Positions 1 to 7,611 are shown, numbered from the stretch's first letter. The stretch is 16,935 nt of DNA from a bacterium UBA6115 (GCA_002428405.1 DIWD01000075.1:18056-34990), one strand, 5' to 3'. Numbers and translations: made by a program. The notes: generated by a model from the sequence alone, not told the origin.

Positions 1-362
1 TTCCAGTCGTCCGGCAGGCGCTTGAGCAGCCCCTGGGACACGAAATTGGCGGCGTCGGCGTGCGTCCCGTCACCGTAGTTGAAGATGGCGACGTCGGGCA
101 GGTCCTGGGACATGATCCACGTGCTGATCATGCTGTGCCAGTCGCCCCAGGGCACGTTGGTCGGCTGGAACTCAAAATTGAACTTGTTGAGAATGAATTT
201 GCTGTACTCATCGCCTGTGTTGTAGTCATAGCCTGCGACAACCTGCGGGCAGGTATAGGTAATGACTACTCTTTCATACTCTTTGGCCGCGGCTCCAAAG
301 GCAAAGCCCAGCGAGAGGGCAGCGACCAACAACAGACAGATGAGACGTTTCACACCCTTCAT
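1..362 (-). CDS. Extracellular sugar-type solute-binding protein of an ABC importer (partial, C-terminus off window)
   Basis: About 120 N-terminal residues are visible and the gene runs off the left edge. It opens with a signal peptide: a KRL basic start, a hydrophobic stretch to about residue 22, then an Ala-rich cleavage region ending GAAAKEYE. The mature part has features usual in family 1 solute-binding proteins of the LplA/LipO kind, such as an early beta strand (RVVITYT), FNFEFQPTNVPWGDW and a DLPDVAIFNYGDG segment. These proteins capture sugars or oligosaccharides outside the cell for an ABC permease, which would lie to the left. The start is set by GAGGAGG about 8 bases upstream of the ATG. 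I see no lipobox cysteine after the hydrophobic region, which is unusual for a binding protein in a monoderm bacterium. The family call rests on the N-terminus only; the ligand is unknown. Confidence 0.72.
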   Translation of the reverse strand, partial: MKGVKRLICLLLVAALSLGFAFGAAAKEYERVVITYTCPQVVAGYDYNTGDEYSKFILNKFNFEFQPTNVPWGDWHSMISTWIMSQDLPDVAIFNYGDGTHADAANFVSQGLLKRLPDDW

Positions 363-471
363 TAAATTGGACCTCCTCAACTAAAGTATTTATGTTCATG
401 CCTTCCGGCCAAACACCTAATATTCCGTTGATAAGTAGTATTAAACTGATCCGACTATTGACCAATATGAG

Positions 472-499
472 AATATAACACACCAGGTCAATTTGTCAA
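472..499 (-). promoter_or_regulatory. Sigma-A-type promoter of the solute-binding protein gene
   Basis: Read on the minus strand, a perfect -35 TTGACA (494-499) is followed after 16 bases by TATATT (472-477). Transcription would start near 465 and leave a leader of about 100 bases before the start codon at 362. The leader could hold an operator, but none is evident to me. Confidence 0.6.
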
Positions 500-684
500 G
501 GAAAAATGTAAAATACGGCCAAAATAAATTTGATAAGTACAACAAACATATTGTATTTCTCTTCAGGACGTTTCTGTTCAGAATTTCTACAGTGACATCC
601 TGGCCGCGTCAGTAATTCAGCCCTATGCAATCATTCCATCAACGTTCTCTTAGATATGACCGCGCTTTCCCTCTTCACATCAGT
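500..684. other. AT-rich intergenic stretch, nothing recognised
   Basis: Together with the promoter and leader (363-499) this makes about 320 bases without a gene between the solute-binding protein and the GH51 remnant. No ORF with recognisable homology, no tRNA-like fold and no strong hairpin followed by a T-run was seen. Confidence 0.4.
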
Positions 685-1045
685 TCAAGAAAAACCTCCC
701 TGCATTCCTTTCGCCTCAGTGCGAAACACAATCCATGAAAGCCTCCTGATGAGCATTGTCATCTTTCTGTTCCTGAAAGAAGCATCAACATTCACCATTG
801 GCAGGACGTTGTCGGGTTTTTCATATATGTTCACCATATCCATGTCACCGCTATGGAGTCGAATGTGTTCTCTCAAACTGCATCCATCAAACGCGCCTGC
901 TTCCAGCTCAAGCAGGCGGGTATTCTCCCAGTCCCTATTGATGACGAACACGGACAATTCTTTTATCGATTCGTTGATCGCTGCTGCTGCGTCAACAAAT
1001 CCAATATTTTCGTGCGCACTGTTTTGAAATGGGTGGATCGGGAAT
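685..1045 (-). pseudogene. C-terminal remnant of a GH51 alpha-L-arabinofuranosidase
   Basis: About 115 residues match the C-terminal beta-sandwich of GH51 arabinofuranosidases. In order they are AHENIGFVDAAAAINES, then KELSVFVINRDWEN (family form: LTVFALNR), CSLREHIRLHSGDMDMVN (family form: VVEHIVLHHPDLKAVN), then EKPDNVLP and a final LSWIVFR (family form: LSWNVIRL). Intact enzymes are about 500 residues. The whole catalytic (beta/alpha)8 barrel with its two glutamates is absent, so the fragment cannot be active. Upstream the reading frame runs directly into carboxylesterase-like sequence, so a deletion seems to have joined two dead genes. Intact, such an enzyme would release L-arabinofuranose from arabinoxylan or arabinan oligosaccharides. 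The match is from remembered family motifs, not an alignment. Confidence 0.65.
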
Positions 1046-1059
1046 ATTGGGGATATCAC

Positions 1060-1312
1060 AGGCATTAATTTCGACAGTTATCCGCAACAAAGTGCCACGG
1101 GCGTATTTCATGAACTGAGCGAAGGGATGTTTCGCTTCAACCGCAGTCGTATCAACCTGCTGATCGAGGAAGCTAAAGTTTGTTGCGCATTTCATTACTT
1201 CCACTGATAAATCTGGACGCGCAAGAAAACCGTATACATTCAACAGGTGATTAATGTTGATCATAACTGCGTCGCGGCGGGCGATATGCACACCATCAAG
1301 CTCCATTTTCAC
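1060..1312 (-). pseudogene. Frameshifted remnant of a type B carboxylesterase
   Basis: Residues read from 1306 down to 1157 (MELDGVHIARRDAV ... NFSFLDQQ) align without gaps to residues 127-176 of the intact carboxylesterase at 5578-7104; I count 29 identities in 50. A frameshift follows near 1150. In the new frame LKRNI matches WVKRN of the intact copy. After that the counterpart of the nucleophile region contains stop codons and has no GxSxG motif. The N-terminal ~125 and C-terminal ~300 residues are missing. It is a dead relative of the downstream esterase, not a recent copy, given the divergence. The downstream end joins the GH51 remnant at about 1045-1060. Confidence 0.75.
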
Positions 1313-1318
1313 TTGAAA

Positions 1319-1346
1319 TCTATATAAAATGTTCCCCCAATGTCAA
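1319..1346 (-). promoter_or_regulatory. Possible promoter left in front of the esterase remnant
   Basis: On the minus strand TTGACA (1341-1346) is separated by 16 bases from TATAGA (1319-1324), within a TATATAGAT run. It sits just upstream of the decayed esterase/GH51 stretch and may still fire through it. It may equally be a chance match in AT-rich DNA. Confidence 0.35.
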
Positions 1347-1868
1347 ACTATTCAACAAAACGATGAGTACCGGCGCTTTAAACACCACGGCAAAGTATGT
1401 CGAGCAATACACCCAAATAACAAAAGGAGGAATGTCCCAATTGTGGAACTTTCTTTACAATTGGTTGAATCTGCCGGATTGCACGTTACACGATGATAGA
1501 ATGCCATGGGATACAGAATGTTGATACATTCAAAAGACTAGGTTTTCCTTTGGTTATACCACCTGACGACAACTTTAGCATCCTGACATGAGCATGGTGC
1601 AATTGGTGCTCGACTGATTCGTAAATATAAGATATAATCCATTTGATATGAAAAACAGCATTGTTCTGAATCGACCGTATCTTGTTAGAAGGAACATATC
1701 TGCTGTATTCCAACTTTCTCCAAAACACATCATCTGATAAGGTAATTGATTTGATGATAATCAGGTCTTCCTGACACCGGAATCCATATCATATGTACTA
1801 AAAATGGGCCGGAGATGCGCTTATAGATGAATTTATGTTATTTAAACGGAGAAGTATCGGAGGGAAAT
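1347..1868. other. AT-rich decayed intergenic stretch with one Shine-Dalgarno-like site
   Basis: About 520 bases hold no recognisable gene. A strong AAAGGAGG-like site (1423-1430) is followed by a 30-codon plus-strand reading frame at 1432-1524 (MSQLWNFLYNWLNLPDC at its start). The ATG is too close to the site; a TTG at 1441 would have better spacing. All three plus frames beyond 1524 are broken by stops. A short inverted repeat TCAGG-TCTT-CCTGA (1761-1774) lies upstream of the SDR gene and could be an operator. I do not recognise any product, and an eroded gene is as likely as plain spacer. Confidence 0.3.
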
Positions 1869-2621
1869 ATGAACGTGAAAGGCAAATCAGTGATTGTCAC
1901 TGGCGCAGGAGGCGGGCTGGGCAGCGTAATGGCCCAATTACTATGCAAAAATGGCGCGTTTATATTGATTCTTGATCTGGATGAGGATAAAGGGAGCGCA
2001 GTCTCTGAGGGAATCAAGGCGAAGGGCGGCAGTGCCTGGTTCCGAAAGGCTGATGTGACAAGCGAGGATGACTGGAAAAACGCTGTGGAATTTATGGTAA
2101 AGACCACCGGAAGGGTAGATGTGCTGGTCAATAATGCGGGAATCAACATCCGAAAGCCTATTGAGCAGATGGATCTGGCTGAATGGTGTCAGGTAATGAA
2201 AGTAAATACGGGATCCGTTTTTCTTGGATGTAAAGCTGTTATTCCTGTGATGCGCACACAAGGTGGCGGTTCCATTATCAATATCTCATCCGTCTGCGGC
2301 CTGATCGGGCATCAGTATACCCCTGAAGCCTATACAGCCTCAAAAGGTGCCGTGACGATGCTGACAAAATCAGTCGCTTCACGTTACGCTAAAGATGGAA
2401 TTCGATGCAACTCAGTTCACCCCAGTACAGTGGATACACCGCTTGTACAGGCGCTGTTCAAAGACCCTGTGCGAAAGGCAGAACGCTTGGGCGAGGTGCC
2501 GCTGGGCAGGCTGGCCACAGCGGAGGATGTCGCCAACGCAGTACTCTTCCTGGCAAGCGATGAAGCGGCATTCATCAATGGCGCGGCATTGCCGGTGGAC
2601 GGGGGTGTCACCTGCTATTAG
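1869..2621 (+). CDS. SDR-family NAD(P)-dependent oxidoreductase
   Basis: A classical short-chain dehydrogenase/reductase of 250 residues, the usual length. The Rossmann cofactor motif TGAGGGLG is at 11-18, NNAG at 88-91, the catalytic Ser in NISS (about 141), and YxxxK at Y155/K159. The C-terminus ends with the usual NGAALPVDGG. An acidic residue (D36) after the second strand suggests NAD over NADP, a weak inference. The start at 1869 is chosen because GGAGGG lies 4 bases upstream; an in-frame ATG at 1827 has no such site. The protein resembles FabG- and gluconate/2-deoxygluconate-dehydrogenase-like SDRs, but neighbours with transketolase and GarR point to oxidation or reduction of a sugar or sugar acid rather than fatty acid synthesis. 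The exact substrate cannot be told. Confidence 0.88.
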   Translation: MNVKGKSVIVTGAGGGLGSVMAQLLCKNGAFILILDLDEDKGSAVSEGIKAKGGSAWFRKADVTSEDDWKNAVEFMVKTTGRVDVLVNNAGINIRKPIEQMDLAEWCQVMKVNTGSVFLGCKAVIPVMRTQGGGSIINISSVCGLIGHQYTPEAYTASKGAVTMLTKSVASRYAKDGIRCNSVHPSTVDTPLVQALFKDPVRKAERLGEVPLGRLATAEDVANAVLFLASDEAAFINGAALPVDGGVTCY

Positions 2622-2749
2622 AGCTACGCAGATACCTGGATATTGGTGTATTTGGTTGGAGTAAAACTTTTCCAGGCATCATTTCAAGGGCGCGTTATTG
2701 TCTTTGCAGTGTAAAAAATCAAGCCTTGACATGTGTTAGGAGTATGTAT

Positions 2750-3589
2750 ATGTGCCATTCAACGGAGACTGTCAGGAGGGTCCGCGCGAAGGCTATCGAC
2801 ATCCGCGCGGATATTCTTGAGATGATCCCCCACGGCAAGGTGGGGCATCTTGGGGGGAGCTGCTCGGTGGCGGATGTGACGGCCGCATTGTATTTTGAAC
2901 ACATGAAGGTGTATGAGGATCCAAAGGATCCAAGGCGCGACCGCTGCATTTTCAGCAAGGGTCACGCAGTGCTCGCACAGTATGCCTGCCTTGCTGAACT
3001 GGGATACTTTAACCGCAGCGAGCTTGCCAAAGTGAAGACCATCGGCGGGATACTGCAGGGGCACCCGGACATGGACCTGACGCCCGGCATCGAAGCCGTG
3101 ACCGGCTCTCTGGGACAAGGGCTTTCCATTGCGCTTGGTATGTCGTTGGGCCTGAAACTCGACGGGAGTGACTCCCGTGTTTTTGCCATCATCGGGGACG
3201 GGGAGCAGGCCGAGGGCCAGATCTGGGAAGCTGCCATGGCAGCCAGTGCCTATAAAGCCGACAACCTCTGCGCAATATTGGACTACAACAAGCTTCAGGC
3301 GACCGATGCCACGGACAAGATACTGCCTATTAGCAGCCTGAAGGAGAAATGGGGTTCATTTGGTTGGCATGTGATTGATATCGACGGCCACGACGTGGTT
3401 TCCATACTCTCTGCGCTGGATGAAGCAAAGAACATAAAAGGCGCGCCTACGATGATCATCGCGCATACAGTCAAAGGGAAAGGATTCCCCTTTGCTGAGA
3501 ACCAGGTTAAATATCACAACGGCGCAATCAATGAGCAGGAGCAGGAGCAAGCCATGGAAGCCATACGAATGATGCGGGAGGCCCTCTGA
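2750..3589 (+). CDS. Transketolase-like protein, N-terminal (thiamine diphosphate-binding) subunit
   Basis: This 279-residue protein corresponds to the N-terminal third to half of transketolase. It has GHLGGSCS (32-39), FSKGH (68-72), the loop EAVTGSLGQGL and the ThDP/Mg2+ motif GDGEQAEGQIWEA (149-161) closed by N180. It would form an active enzyme with the next gene product. Such complexes move a two-carbon ketol unit between a ketose and an aldose in the cytoplasm. The start at 2750 is preferred because AGGAG (2738-2742) lies 7 bases upstream; an ATG at 2744 is too close and a TTG at 2726 has no site. Split transketolases in catabolic clusters are often specialised, for example for apulose 4-phosphate or sulfo-sugars, so housekeeping pentose phosphate function should not be assumed. 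It overlaps the next gene by one base. Confidence 0.9.
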   Translation: MCHSTETVRRVRAKAIDIRADILEMIPHGKVGHLGGSCSVADVTAALYFEHMKVYEDPKDPRRDRCIFSKGHAVLAQYACLAELGYFNRSELAKVKTIGGILQGHPDMDLTPGIEAVTGSLGQGLSIALGMSLGLKLDGSDSRVFAIIGDGEQAEGQIWEAAMAASAYKADNLCAILDYNKLQATDATDKILPISSLKEKWGSFGWHVIDIDGHDVVSILSALDEAKNIKGAPTMIIAHTVKGKGFPFAENQVKYHNGAINEQEQEQAMEAIRMMREAL

Positions 3590-4524
3590 TGGAACTGAAG
3601 AATTGCAGGCAGGCATACGGGGAAACGCTGCGCGAGCTTGGCAGCGTCGATCCCGACATCGTTGTTTTAGAGGCTGATCTTGGCAAATCGACCATGTCTG
3701 AGATGTTCCGCCAGGCATATTCGAATCGCTACTTCCAGGTTGGCATCGCGGAGCAGAACATGACCTCAATGGCGGCTGGCCTGGCGCTGACCGGAAAGAC
3801 GGCTATCACAAATTCATTCGCTGTGTTTTCAACCGGCCGTGCCTATGACCAGATACGATCCTCCATTTGCATCCCAAGGTTGAATGTCAAGATCTGCGGA
3901 TCATCGGCGGGACTGTCTGACTACGGGGACGGAAAGACACATCAGTCGATTGATGATATCGCGCTGATGCGCGTGCTTCCCAACATGACGGTCCTCTCGC
4001 CCCTTGATGCGGTGGAGACCGCGCAGATGGTCAAAGCAATGACCCAGATCAAGGGGCCGTGCTACATCCGGCTCAACCGCAACGATTTGCCTGTGTACGC
4101 GGATCCTGCTGATGAATACCATATCGGCAAACTGCGCATGCTTCGCGACGGCAGCGATGCCGTGGTGTTTGCAACGGGCATCATGGTTTCCAAGGCGCTT
4201 CAGGCGGCTGAAGACCTCCAGAGTGAAGGCGTCAGTCTGCGCGTTGTCAGCGTGAGCACAATCAAGCCGCTGGATCCTTCAGCGCTCATGGAATATTGCC
4301 ATGGAGTCAAAGCCGTTGTCACCTCGGAGGAACATAATGTGCACGGAGGGCTTGGCTCCGCAATCTGTGAAGCGCTTTCCATGCAGCGGCTGCCGATAGC
4401 TATTCATGGCATTGAGGATTCGTTCGGGTATTCCGCGGAAAACTACGAACTGCTGCTTGAGAAGTACAACCTGACTCCGCAAGGGATTGCACGGAAAGTC
4501 CGCGGCGCACTCAGCGCCCCGTAA
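3589..4524 (+). CDS. Transketolase-like protein, C-terminal subunit (pyrimidine-binding and C-terminal domains)
   Basis: A 311-residue partner of the preceding subunit, started by the overlapping TGATG at 3587-3591, so the two are translationally coupled. The pyrimidine-binding domain carries LEADLGKS (28-34) and FQVGIAEQNM (49-58), where E55 is the residue that activates the thiamine ring. The C-terminal transketolase domain begins around residue 180 (VVFATGIMVSKAL) and includes TSEEHNVHGGLG. The length is typical for the split form. The family is certain; the acceptor and donor sugars are not. The neighbouring GarR homologue and SDR suggest a dedicated route for a short branched or acidic sugar. 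Confidence 0.9.
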   Translation: MELKNCRQAYGETLRELGSVDPDIVVLEADLGKSTMSEMFRQAYSNRYFQVGIAEQNMTSMAAGLALTGKTAITNSFAVFSTGRAYDQIRSSICIPRLNVKICGSSAGLSDYGDGKTHQSIDDIALMRVLPNMTVLSPLDAVETAQMVKAMTQIKGPCYIRLNRNDLPVYADPADEYHIGKLRMLRDGSDAVVFATGIMVSKALQAAEDLQSEGVSLRVVSVSTIKPLDPSALMEYCHGVKAVVTSEEHNVHGGLGSAICEALSMQRLPIAIHGIEDSFGYSAENYELLLEKYNLTPQGIARKVRGALSAP

Positions 4525-4590
4525 GGAAAGAGATCCGTCTGGCAGGTGCAGTCAAACTTTATTATTCTATCGTGAAAGGATTGATGATTC

Positions 4591-5478
4591 ATGAGAATCG
4601 GTTTTATAGGCCTGGGTATCATGGGCAAGCCAATGGCGAAGAACCTTCTGAAAGCAGGGTATGAGCTTAAAGTACATGACCTGGTGCCTTCCGCAGTGGA
4701 GGAACTGGTCCTGGCAGGTGCTGTAAAAGGGACAAGCAGTGCCGATGTTGCGCGTTTCAGCGATCTTGTCATCACGATGCTGCCCAACTCGCCGCACGTC
4801 AAGACCGCCGTGCTGGGTGAAAATGGTGTGCTCGACGGTCTCAAGCCGGGCTCAATCCTGGTGGACATGAGCTCCATCAATCCGATTGCTTCAAGGGAAA
4901 TCTGTCTGGAAATCGAGAAGAAGGGCTGTTTCATGCTGGACGCTCCGGTTTCGGGCGGCGAGCCCAAAGCCATTGAAGGCACGCTGGCAATCATGGTCGG
5001 CGGAAAGCAGGATGTATTTGACCGGGTCAAGGACGTTCTTCAGAAGATGGGAAAGTCCGTCACCCTTTGCGGAGATATCGGAGCGGGGAATACCACCAAG
5101 CTCGCAAACCAGATCATCGTGGCTGCCAATATCGCTTCAGTCAGCGAAGCGCTGACGCTGGGGGTAAAGGCCGGGGTCAAACCTGAGGCGATCTATTCTG
5201 CGATCCGGGCCGGTCTGGCCGGAAGCACTGTCATGGACGCCAAAGCCCCAATGATGATGGATGGCAATTTCAAACCAGGCTTCCGGATCAACCTGCACAT
5301 CAAGGATCTGGCCAATGCCCTGGACACGGGCCATGACGTAGGGGCTCCGCTTCCGCTTACCGCCGCTGTCATGGAAATGATGCAATGGCTGAAGACAAAC
5401 GGATATGAAGGCGAGGATCACAGCGCGCTTGTCCGCTATTACGAATACCTGTCCAAGGCTGATGTGAGGAGACGGTAG
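4591..5478 (+). CDS. garR: 2-hydroxy-3-oxopropionate (tartronate semialdehyde) reductase, GarR type
   Basis: A 295-residue member of the 3-hydroxyisobutyrate dehydrogenase family. The nucleotide-binding motif GFIGLGIMG is at 4-12. The substrate motif DAPVSGGEPKAIEGT (117-131) is followed by the catalytic lysine in GAGNTTKLANQ (K170). The long stretches LAGSTVMDAKAPMMMD and HIKDLANALDTGHDVGA, plus PLTAAVMEMMQ, match what I recall of GarR/GlxR more closely than of MmsB or sulfolactaldehyde reductases. GarR reduces tartronate semialdehyde to D-glycerate with NAD(P)H, feeding glycerate kinase. This normally belongs to galactarate, glucarate or glyoxylate routes, but no aldolase or carboligase for those is in the window. 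AAAGGA lies 10 bases upstream of the ATG. The gap to the transketolase gene is 66 bases, so they are probably co-transcribed. Confidence 0.85.
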   Translation: MRIGFIGLGIMGKPMAKNLLKAGYELKVHDLVPSAVEELVLAGAVKGTSSADVARFSDLVITMLPNSPHVKTAVLGENGVLDGLKPGSILVDMSSINPIASREICLEIEKKGCFMLDAPVSGGEPKAIEGTLAIMVGGKQDVFDRVKDVLQKMGKSVTLCGDIGAGNTTKLANQIIVAANIASVSEALTLGVKAGVKPEAIYSAIRAGLAGSTVMDAKAPMMMDGNFKPGFRINLHIKDLANALDTGHDVGAPLPLTAAVMEMMQWLKTNGYEGEDHSALVRYYEYLSKADVRRR

Positions 5479-5577
5479 ATCAAAGCAATCTGCAAAAAAA
5501 TGATGGACGGATAGCGCTGTGTGGCATTTGTCATTCGTTTTCTTTTGATCCACCCAGACAAAGAGGAGGAACACGCC

Positions 5578-7104
5578 ATGCCCCTCGTCCGTACCGCGCA
5601 AACCGAGTCCGGCGTCGTCCGGGGACTGCCGGCGGCCGATCCGCGCATCACCAGCTACAAGGGCATTCCCTACGCCGCGCCGCCGATCGGGGAGAACCGC
5701 TGGCGCGCGCCCAGGCCCCATGCGCACTGGGAGGGGGAGTTCAAGGCCTATGAATTCTCTGCCATGGCGCCGCAGGCCGTGACAGGGAAGAATAAGGACA
5801 ACCTCTATTCGCGTGAATGGTGGGTGGATGATGATCCGGCCATGGAGGAGGACTGCCTTACCCTGAACGTCTGGGCGCCCGCTGAGGGAAAAACCGGGCT
5901 GCCGGTGTTCGTGTGGTACTTCGGCGGCGGGCTTCAGGTGGGCGCCACCGGTGAGATGGAGTTTGACGGGGAGCGCATCGCACGCCGCGGCGCCGTCGTG
6001 GTCACCGTCAATTACCGGCTCAACGTTTTTGGATTCCTGGCGCACCCGCAGCTGACGGCAGAAAACCCTGAAAGCCCAACGAACTTCGGCTTTCTGGACC
6101 AGCAATTCGCCACACAGTGGGTAAAGCGGAATGCTGCGGCTTTCGGCGGCGACCCAGAGAACATCACCCTCGGCGGGCAGTCGGCGGGGGGCATGAGCGT
6201 CAGCGCGCAGATCGCACACAGGGAGAACGCCGGGTTGTTTCAGCGCGCAGTGATCATCAGCGGTTTGTTCGCGCCTGTATATCCTGAGATGTTTGGGCTG
6301 TGCGTTCCCTTGAGAGAGGCGGAAAAACGTGGTGATCGCTTTTTCCGGGAGGCGCTGGGGGTCAGTACGCTGGCGGAAGCCCGGCGTCTGCCTTGGCGGG
6401 TCATCCTGGATGCCGCGCTCTCCTGGAAGGATGCGGGGCTATGGCCCGCCTCGGTTGACGGCGCTTTCCTGCGGTATGTGCCCGATCGCTGGTACTTTCA
6501 CGGCGACCGCGTCCACTGCCCGGTGATGATGGGATCAACGGCCGACGAATTTCGCCTCTCGCCCAAAGCGGAGGATGCTGAAACCCTGCGGGCTTATGCC
6601 GATGGCATTCCCGGCCTGGACCGGGAGCGGTTCCTGACATCGTTCACCGTGCCTGCCACGAAAGAGAGCATAAGGCGCGAGGGAGACGTGAACGCCATCG
6701 CCTTCGCCGTGCGTGCCGCGGCAATGAAGGCAAGGGAAACGATCTACGCTTACGAGTTCAGCGCCGGGATCCCTGGATGGGACCGCCCCGGCGCCTTCCA
6801 CTCCGTGGATCTTTGGTTCTTTTTTGAAACGCTCGCGAAATGCTGGCGGCCCTTTACAGGGAAACACTATGACCTGGCAAGGCAGATGTGTGACTGCCTG
6901 TGCAATTTCATCCGCTCAGGCGACCCCAACGGGGTGGGGACGGATGGCAGCCGCCTGCCCTACTGGCCGGCGCTGGATCCGCATGAGCCTGTCTTCATGT
7001 CTTTCGGCGAGACCGCGAAACCGGTGCATAACCTTGCGGGCCCGGTGGAAACGCTGCTGCTGGACGCCTGGATCGCCCGCGGCGGCAGCGACGAGCACGT
7101 CTGA
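5578..7104 (+). CDS. Type B carboxylesterase (COesterase family)
   Basis: A 508-residue alpha/beta hydrolase of the cholinesterase/para-nitrobenzyl esterase family. Landmarks are YKGIPYAAPPIGENRWRAP near the start, EDCLTLNVWAP, an oxyanion region GGGLQVGA, the nucleophile S202 in GGQSAGG, the likely acid E324 in STADEF, and H408 in GAFHSVDLWFFFE. No signal peptide is seen, so it is probably cytoplasmic. GAGGAGGA lies 8 bases before the ATG at 5578, which settles the start; the frame stays open upstream to 5521 without a better site. It follows garR by about 100 bases on the same strand. A role in removing acetyl, feruloyl or other ester groups from imported plant oligosaccharides is plausible from context only. 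A decayed relative lies at 1060-1312. Confidence 0.9.
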   Translation: MPLVRTAQTESGVVRGLPAADPRITSYKGIPYAAPPIGENRWRAPRPHAHWEGEFKAYEFSAMAPQAVTGKNKDNLYSREWWVDDDPAMEEDCLTLNVWAPAEGKTGLPVFVWYFGGGLQVGATGEMEFDGERIARRGAVVVTVNYRLNVFGFLAHPQLTAENPESPTNFGFLDQQFATQWVKRNAAAFGGDPENITLGGQSAGGMSVSAQIAHRENAGLFQRAVIISGLFAPVYPEMFGLCVPLREAEKRGDRFFREALGVSTLAEARRLPWRVILDAALSWKDAGLWPASVDGAFLRYVPDRWYFHGDRVHCPVMMGSTADEFRLSPKAEDAETLRAYADGIPGLDRERFLTSFTVPATKESIRREGDVNAIAFAVRAAAMKARETIYAYEFSAGIPGWDRPGAFHSVDLWFFFETLAKCWRPFTGKHYDLARQMCDCLCNFIRSGDPNGVGTDGSRLPYWPALDPHEPVFMSFGETAKPVHNLAGPVETLLLDAWIARGGSDEHV

Positions 7105-7320
7105 CCAAACGCCCATATCCCCGGGACTGTTCATCAAAAGGCAACACATATCGCAGTATCCGGAAACGGAAAGGTGTCTGCCGTTATGAAGACGCTCTTC
7201 CTGTATGTTCTCCGCTTTTGGCGTAAGGGCAGCCGGGACGCGTGTCAAAAACTCTTTGCGCTGTGGAACCGCCATTGCCAATAAAGAGGGCAGCCCTGGG
7301 CGGCTGTTCCGGTCTGAGTT
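7105..7320. other. Intergenic stretch after the esterase, nothing recognised
   Basis: With the IS ends that follow, this makes about 340 bases without an intact gene. A 32-codon frame at 7186-7284 has only a poorly placed AAAGGTG in front and matches nothing I know. The minus strand is also open through here as an extension of a frame antisense to the esterase. The stretch may be leftover island DNA. Confidence 0.3.
7288..7310 (+). terminator. Weak candidate terminator after the catabolic operon
   Basis: GGGCAGCC (7288-7295) can pair with GGCTGTTC (7302-7309) around a CTGGGC loop, with two G-T pairs. Only three Ts follow within the next ten bases, so termination here is doubtful. Confidence 0.25.
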
Positions 7321-7372
7321 TGACCTGCCCCCCCATCCTTGTACCAGTGCCAAAGTTAGTTGAGATATAATC
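7321..7372 (+). mobile_element. Possible solo left end of an IS3-type insertion sequence
   Basis: TGACCTGCCCCCCC at 7321 has the form of an IS3-family terminal inverted repeat, and an AAAGTTAGT-like segment follows within 40 bases. The second, nearly identical end TGACCTGCTCCCC starts 52 bases later in the same direction. No transposase belonging to this first end is present. It may be a remnant split by the second element. Confidence 0.4.
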
Positions 7373-7611
7373 TGACCTGCTCCCCGAAAAAGTAGTCCAC
7401 CGATAATGAGAAAAAGAATAGAATAAGAAGAGAGGTGGACGAGATGAAAAAGAGCAGGTACACGGAGGAGCAGATTGCTTTTACCCTCAAGCAGGCGGAA
7501 CTGGGAACGCCGATCAGCGAGGTGTGCAGGAAGCTGGGGGTGTCGGAACAGACCTTTTACCGCTGGAAGAACAGATTCGGCGGGATGCTGCCCAGTGATA
7601 TGAAGCGCCTT
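7373..7611 (+). mobile_element. Truncated IS3-family insertion sequence (left end plus part of orfA)
   Basis: The left terminal repeat begins TGACCTGCTCCCC at 7373. About 70 bases later orfA starts with ATG at 7444 after GAGAGGTGG. The element breaks at about 7611, inside orfA. The rest of orfA, all of orfB with its DDE catalytic residues, and the right end are missing. It is therefore immobile. Confidence 0.7.
7444..7611 (+). pseudogene. IS3-family transposase OrfA, N-terminal fragment
   Basis: The first 56 residues match OrfA of IS3-type elements: KKSRYTEEQIAFTLKQAEL, then GTPISEVCRKLGVSEQTFYR with its helix-turn-helix, then WKNRFGGMLPSDMKRL. OrfA is usually about 90 residues, with a leucine-rich tail after this point. 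Here the tail is replaced, in frame, by tyrosine recombinase sequence starting SLGESWVDSEAVF. The DNA-binding helix-turn-helix is complete, so any product could still bind DNA but could not transpose. Confidence 0.8.

Noticed and set aside
656..1068. Plus-strand frames opposite the GH51 remnant.
   Set aside because: They show no family features, while the minus strand carries a recognisable GH51 domain.
1486..1728. A minus-strand frame of 80 codons in AT-rich DNA.
   Set aside because: No ribosome site of note and no recognisable motif; it is likely chance in decayed sequence.
5137..6219. A long minus-strand frame of 360 codons.
   Set aside because: It is antisense to garR and the carboxylesterase, has no family motifs, and both sense genes are clearly real.
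7186..7284. A 32-codon plus-strand frame (MKTLFLYVLRFWRKG at its start).
   Set aside because: Poorly spaced ribosome site, no known match and no conservation evidence.
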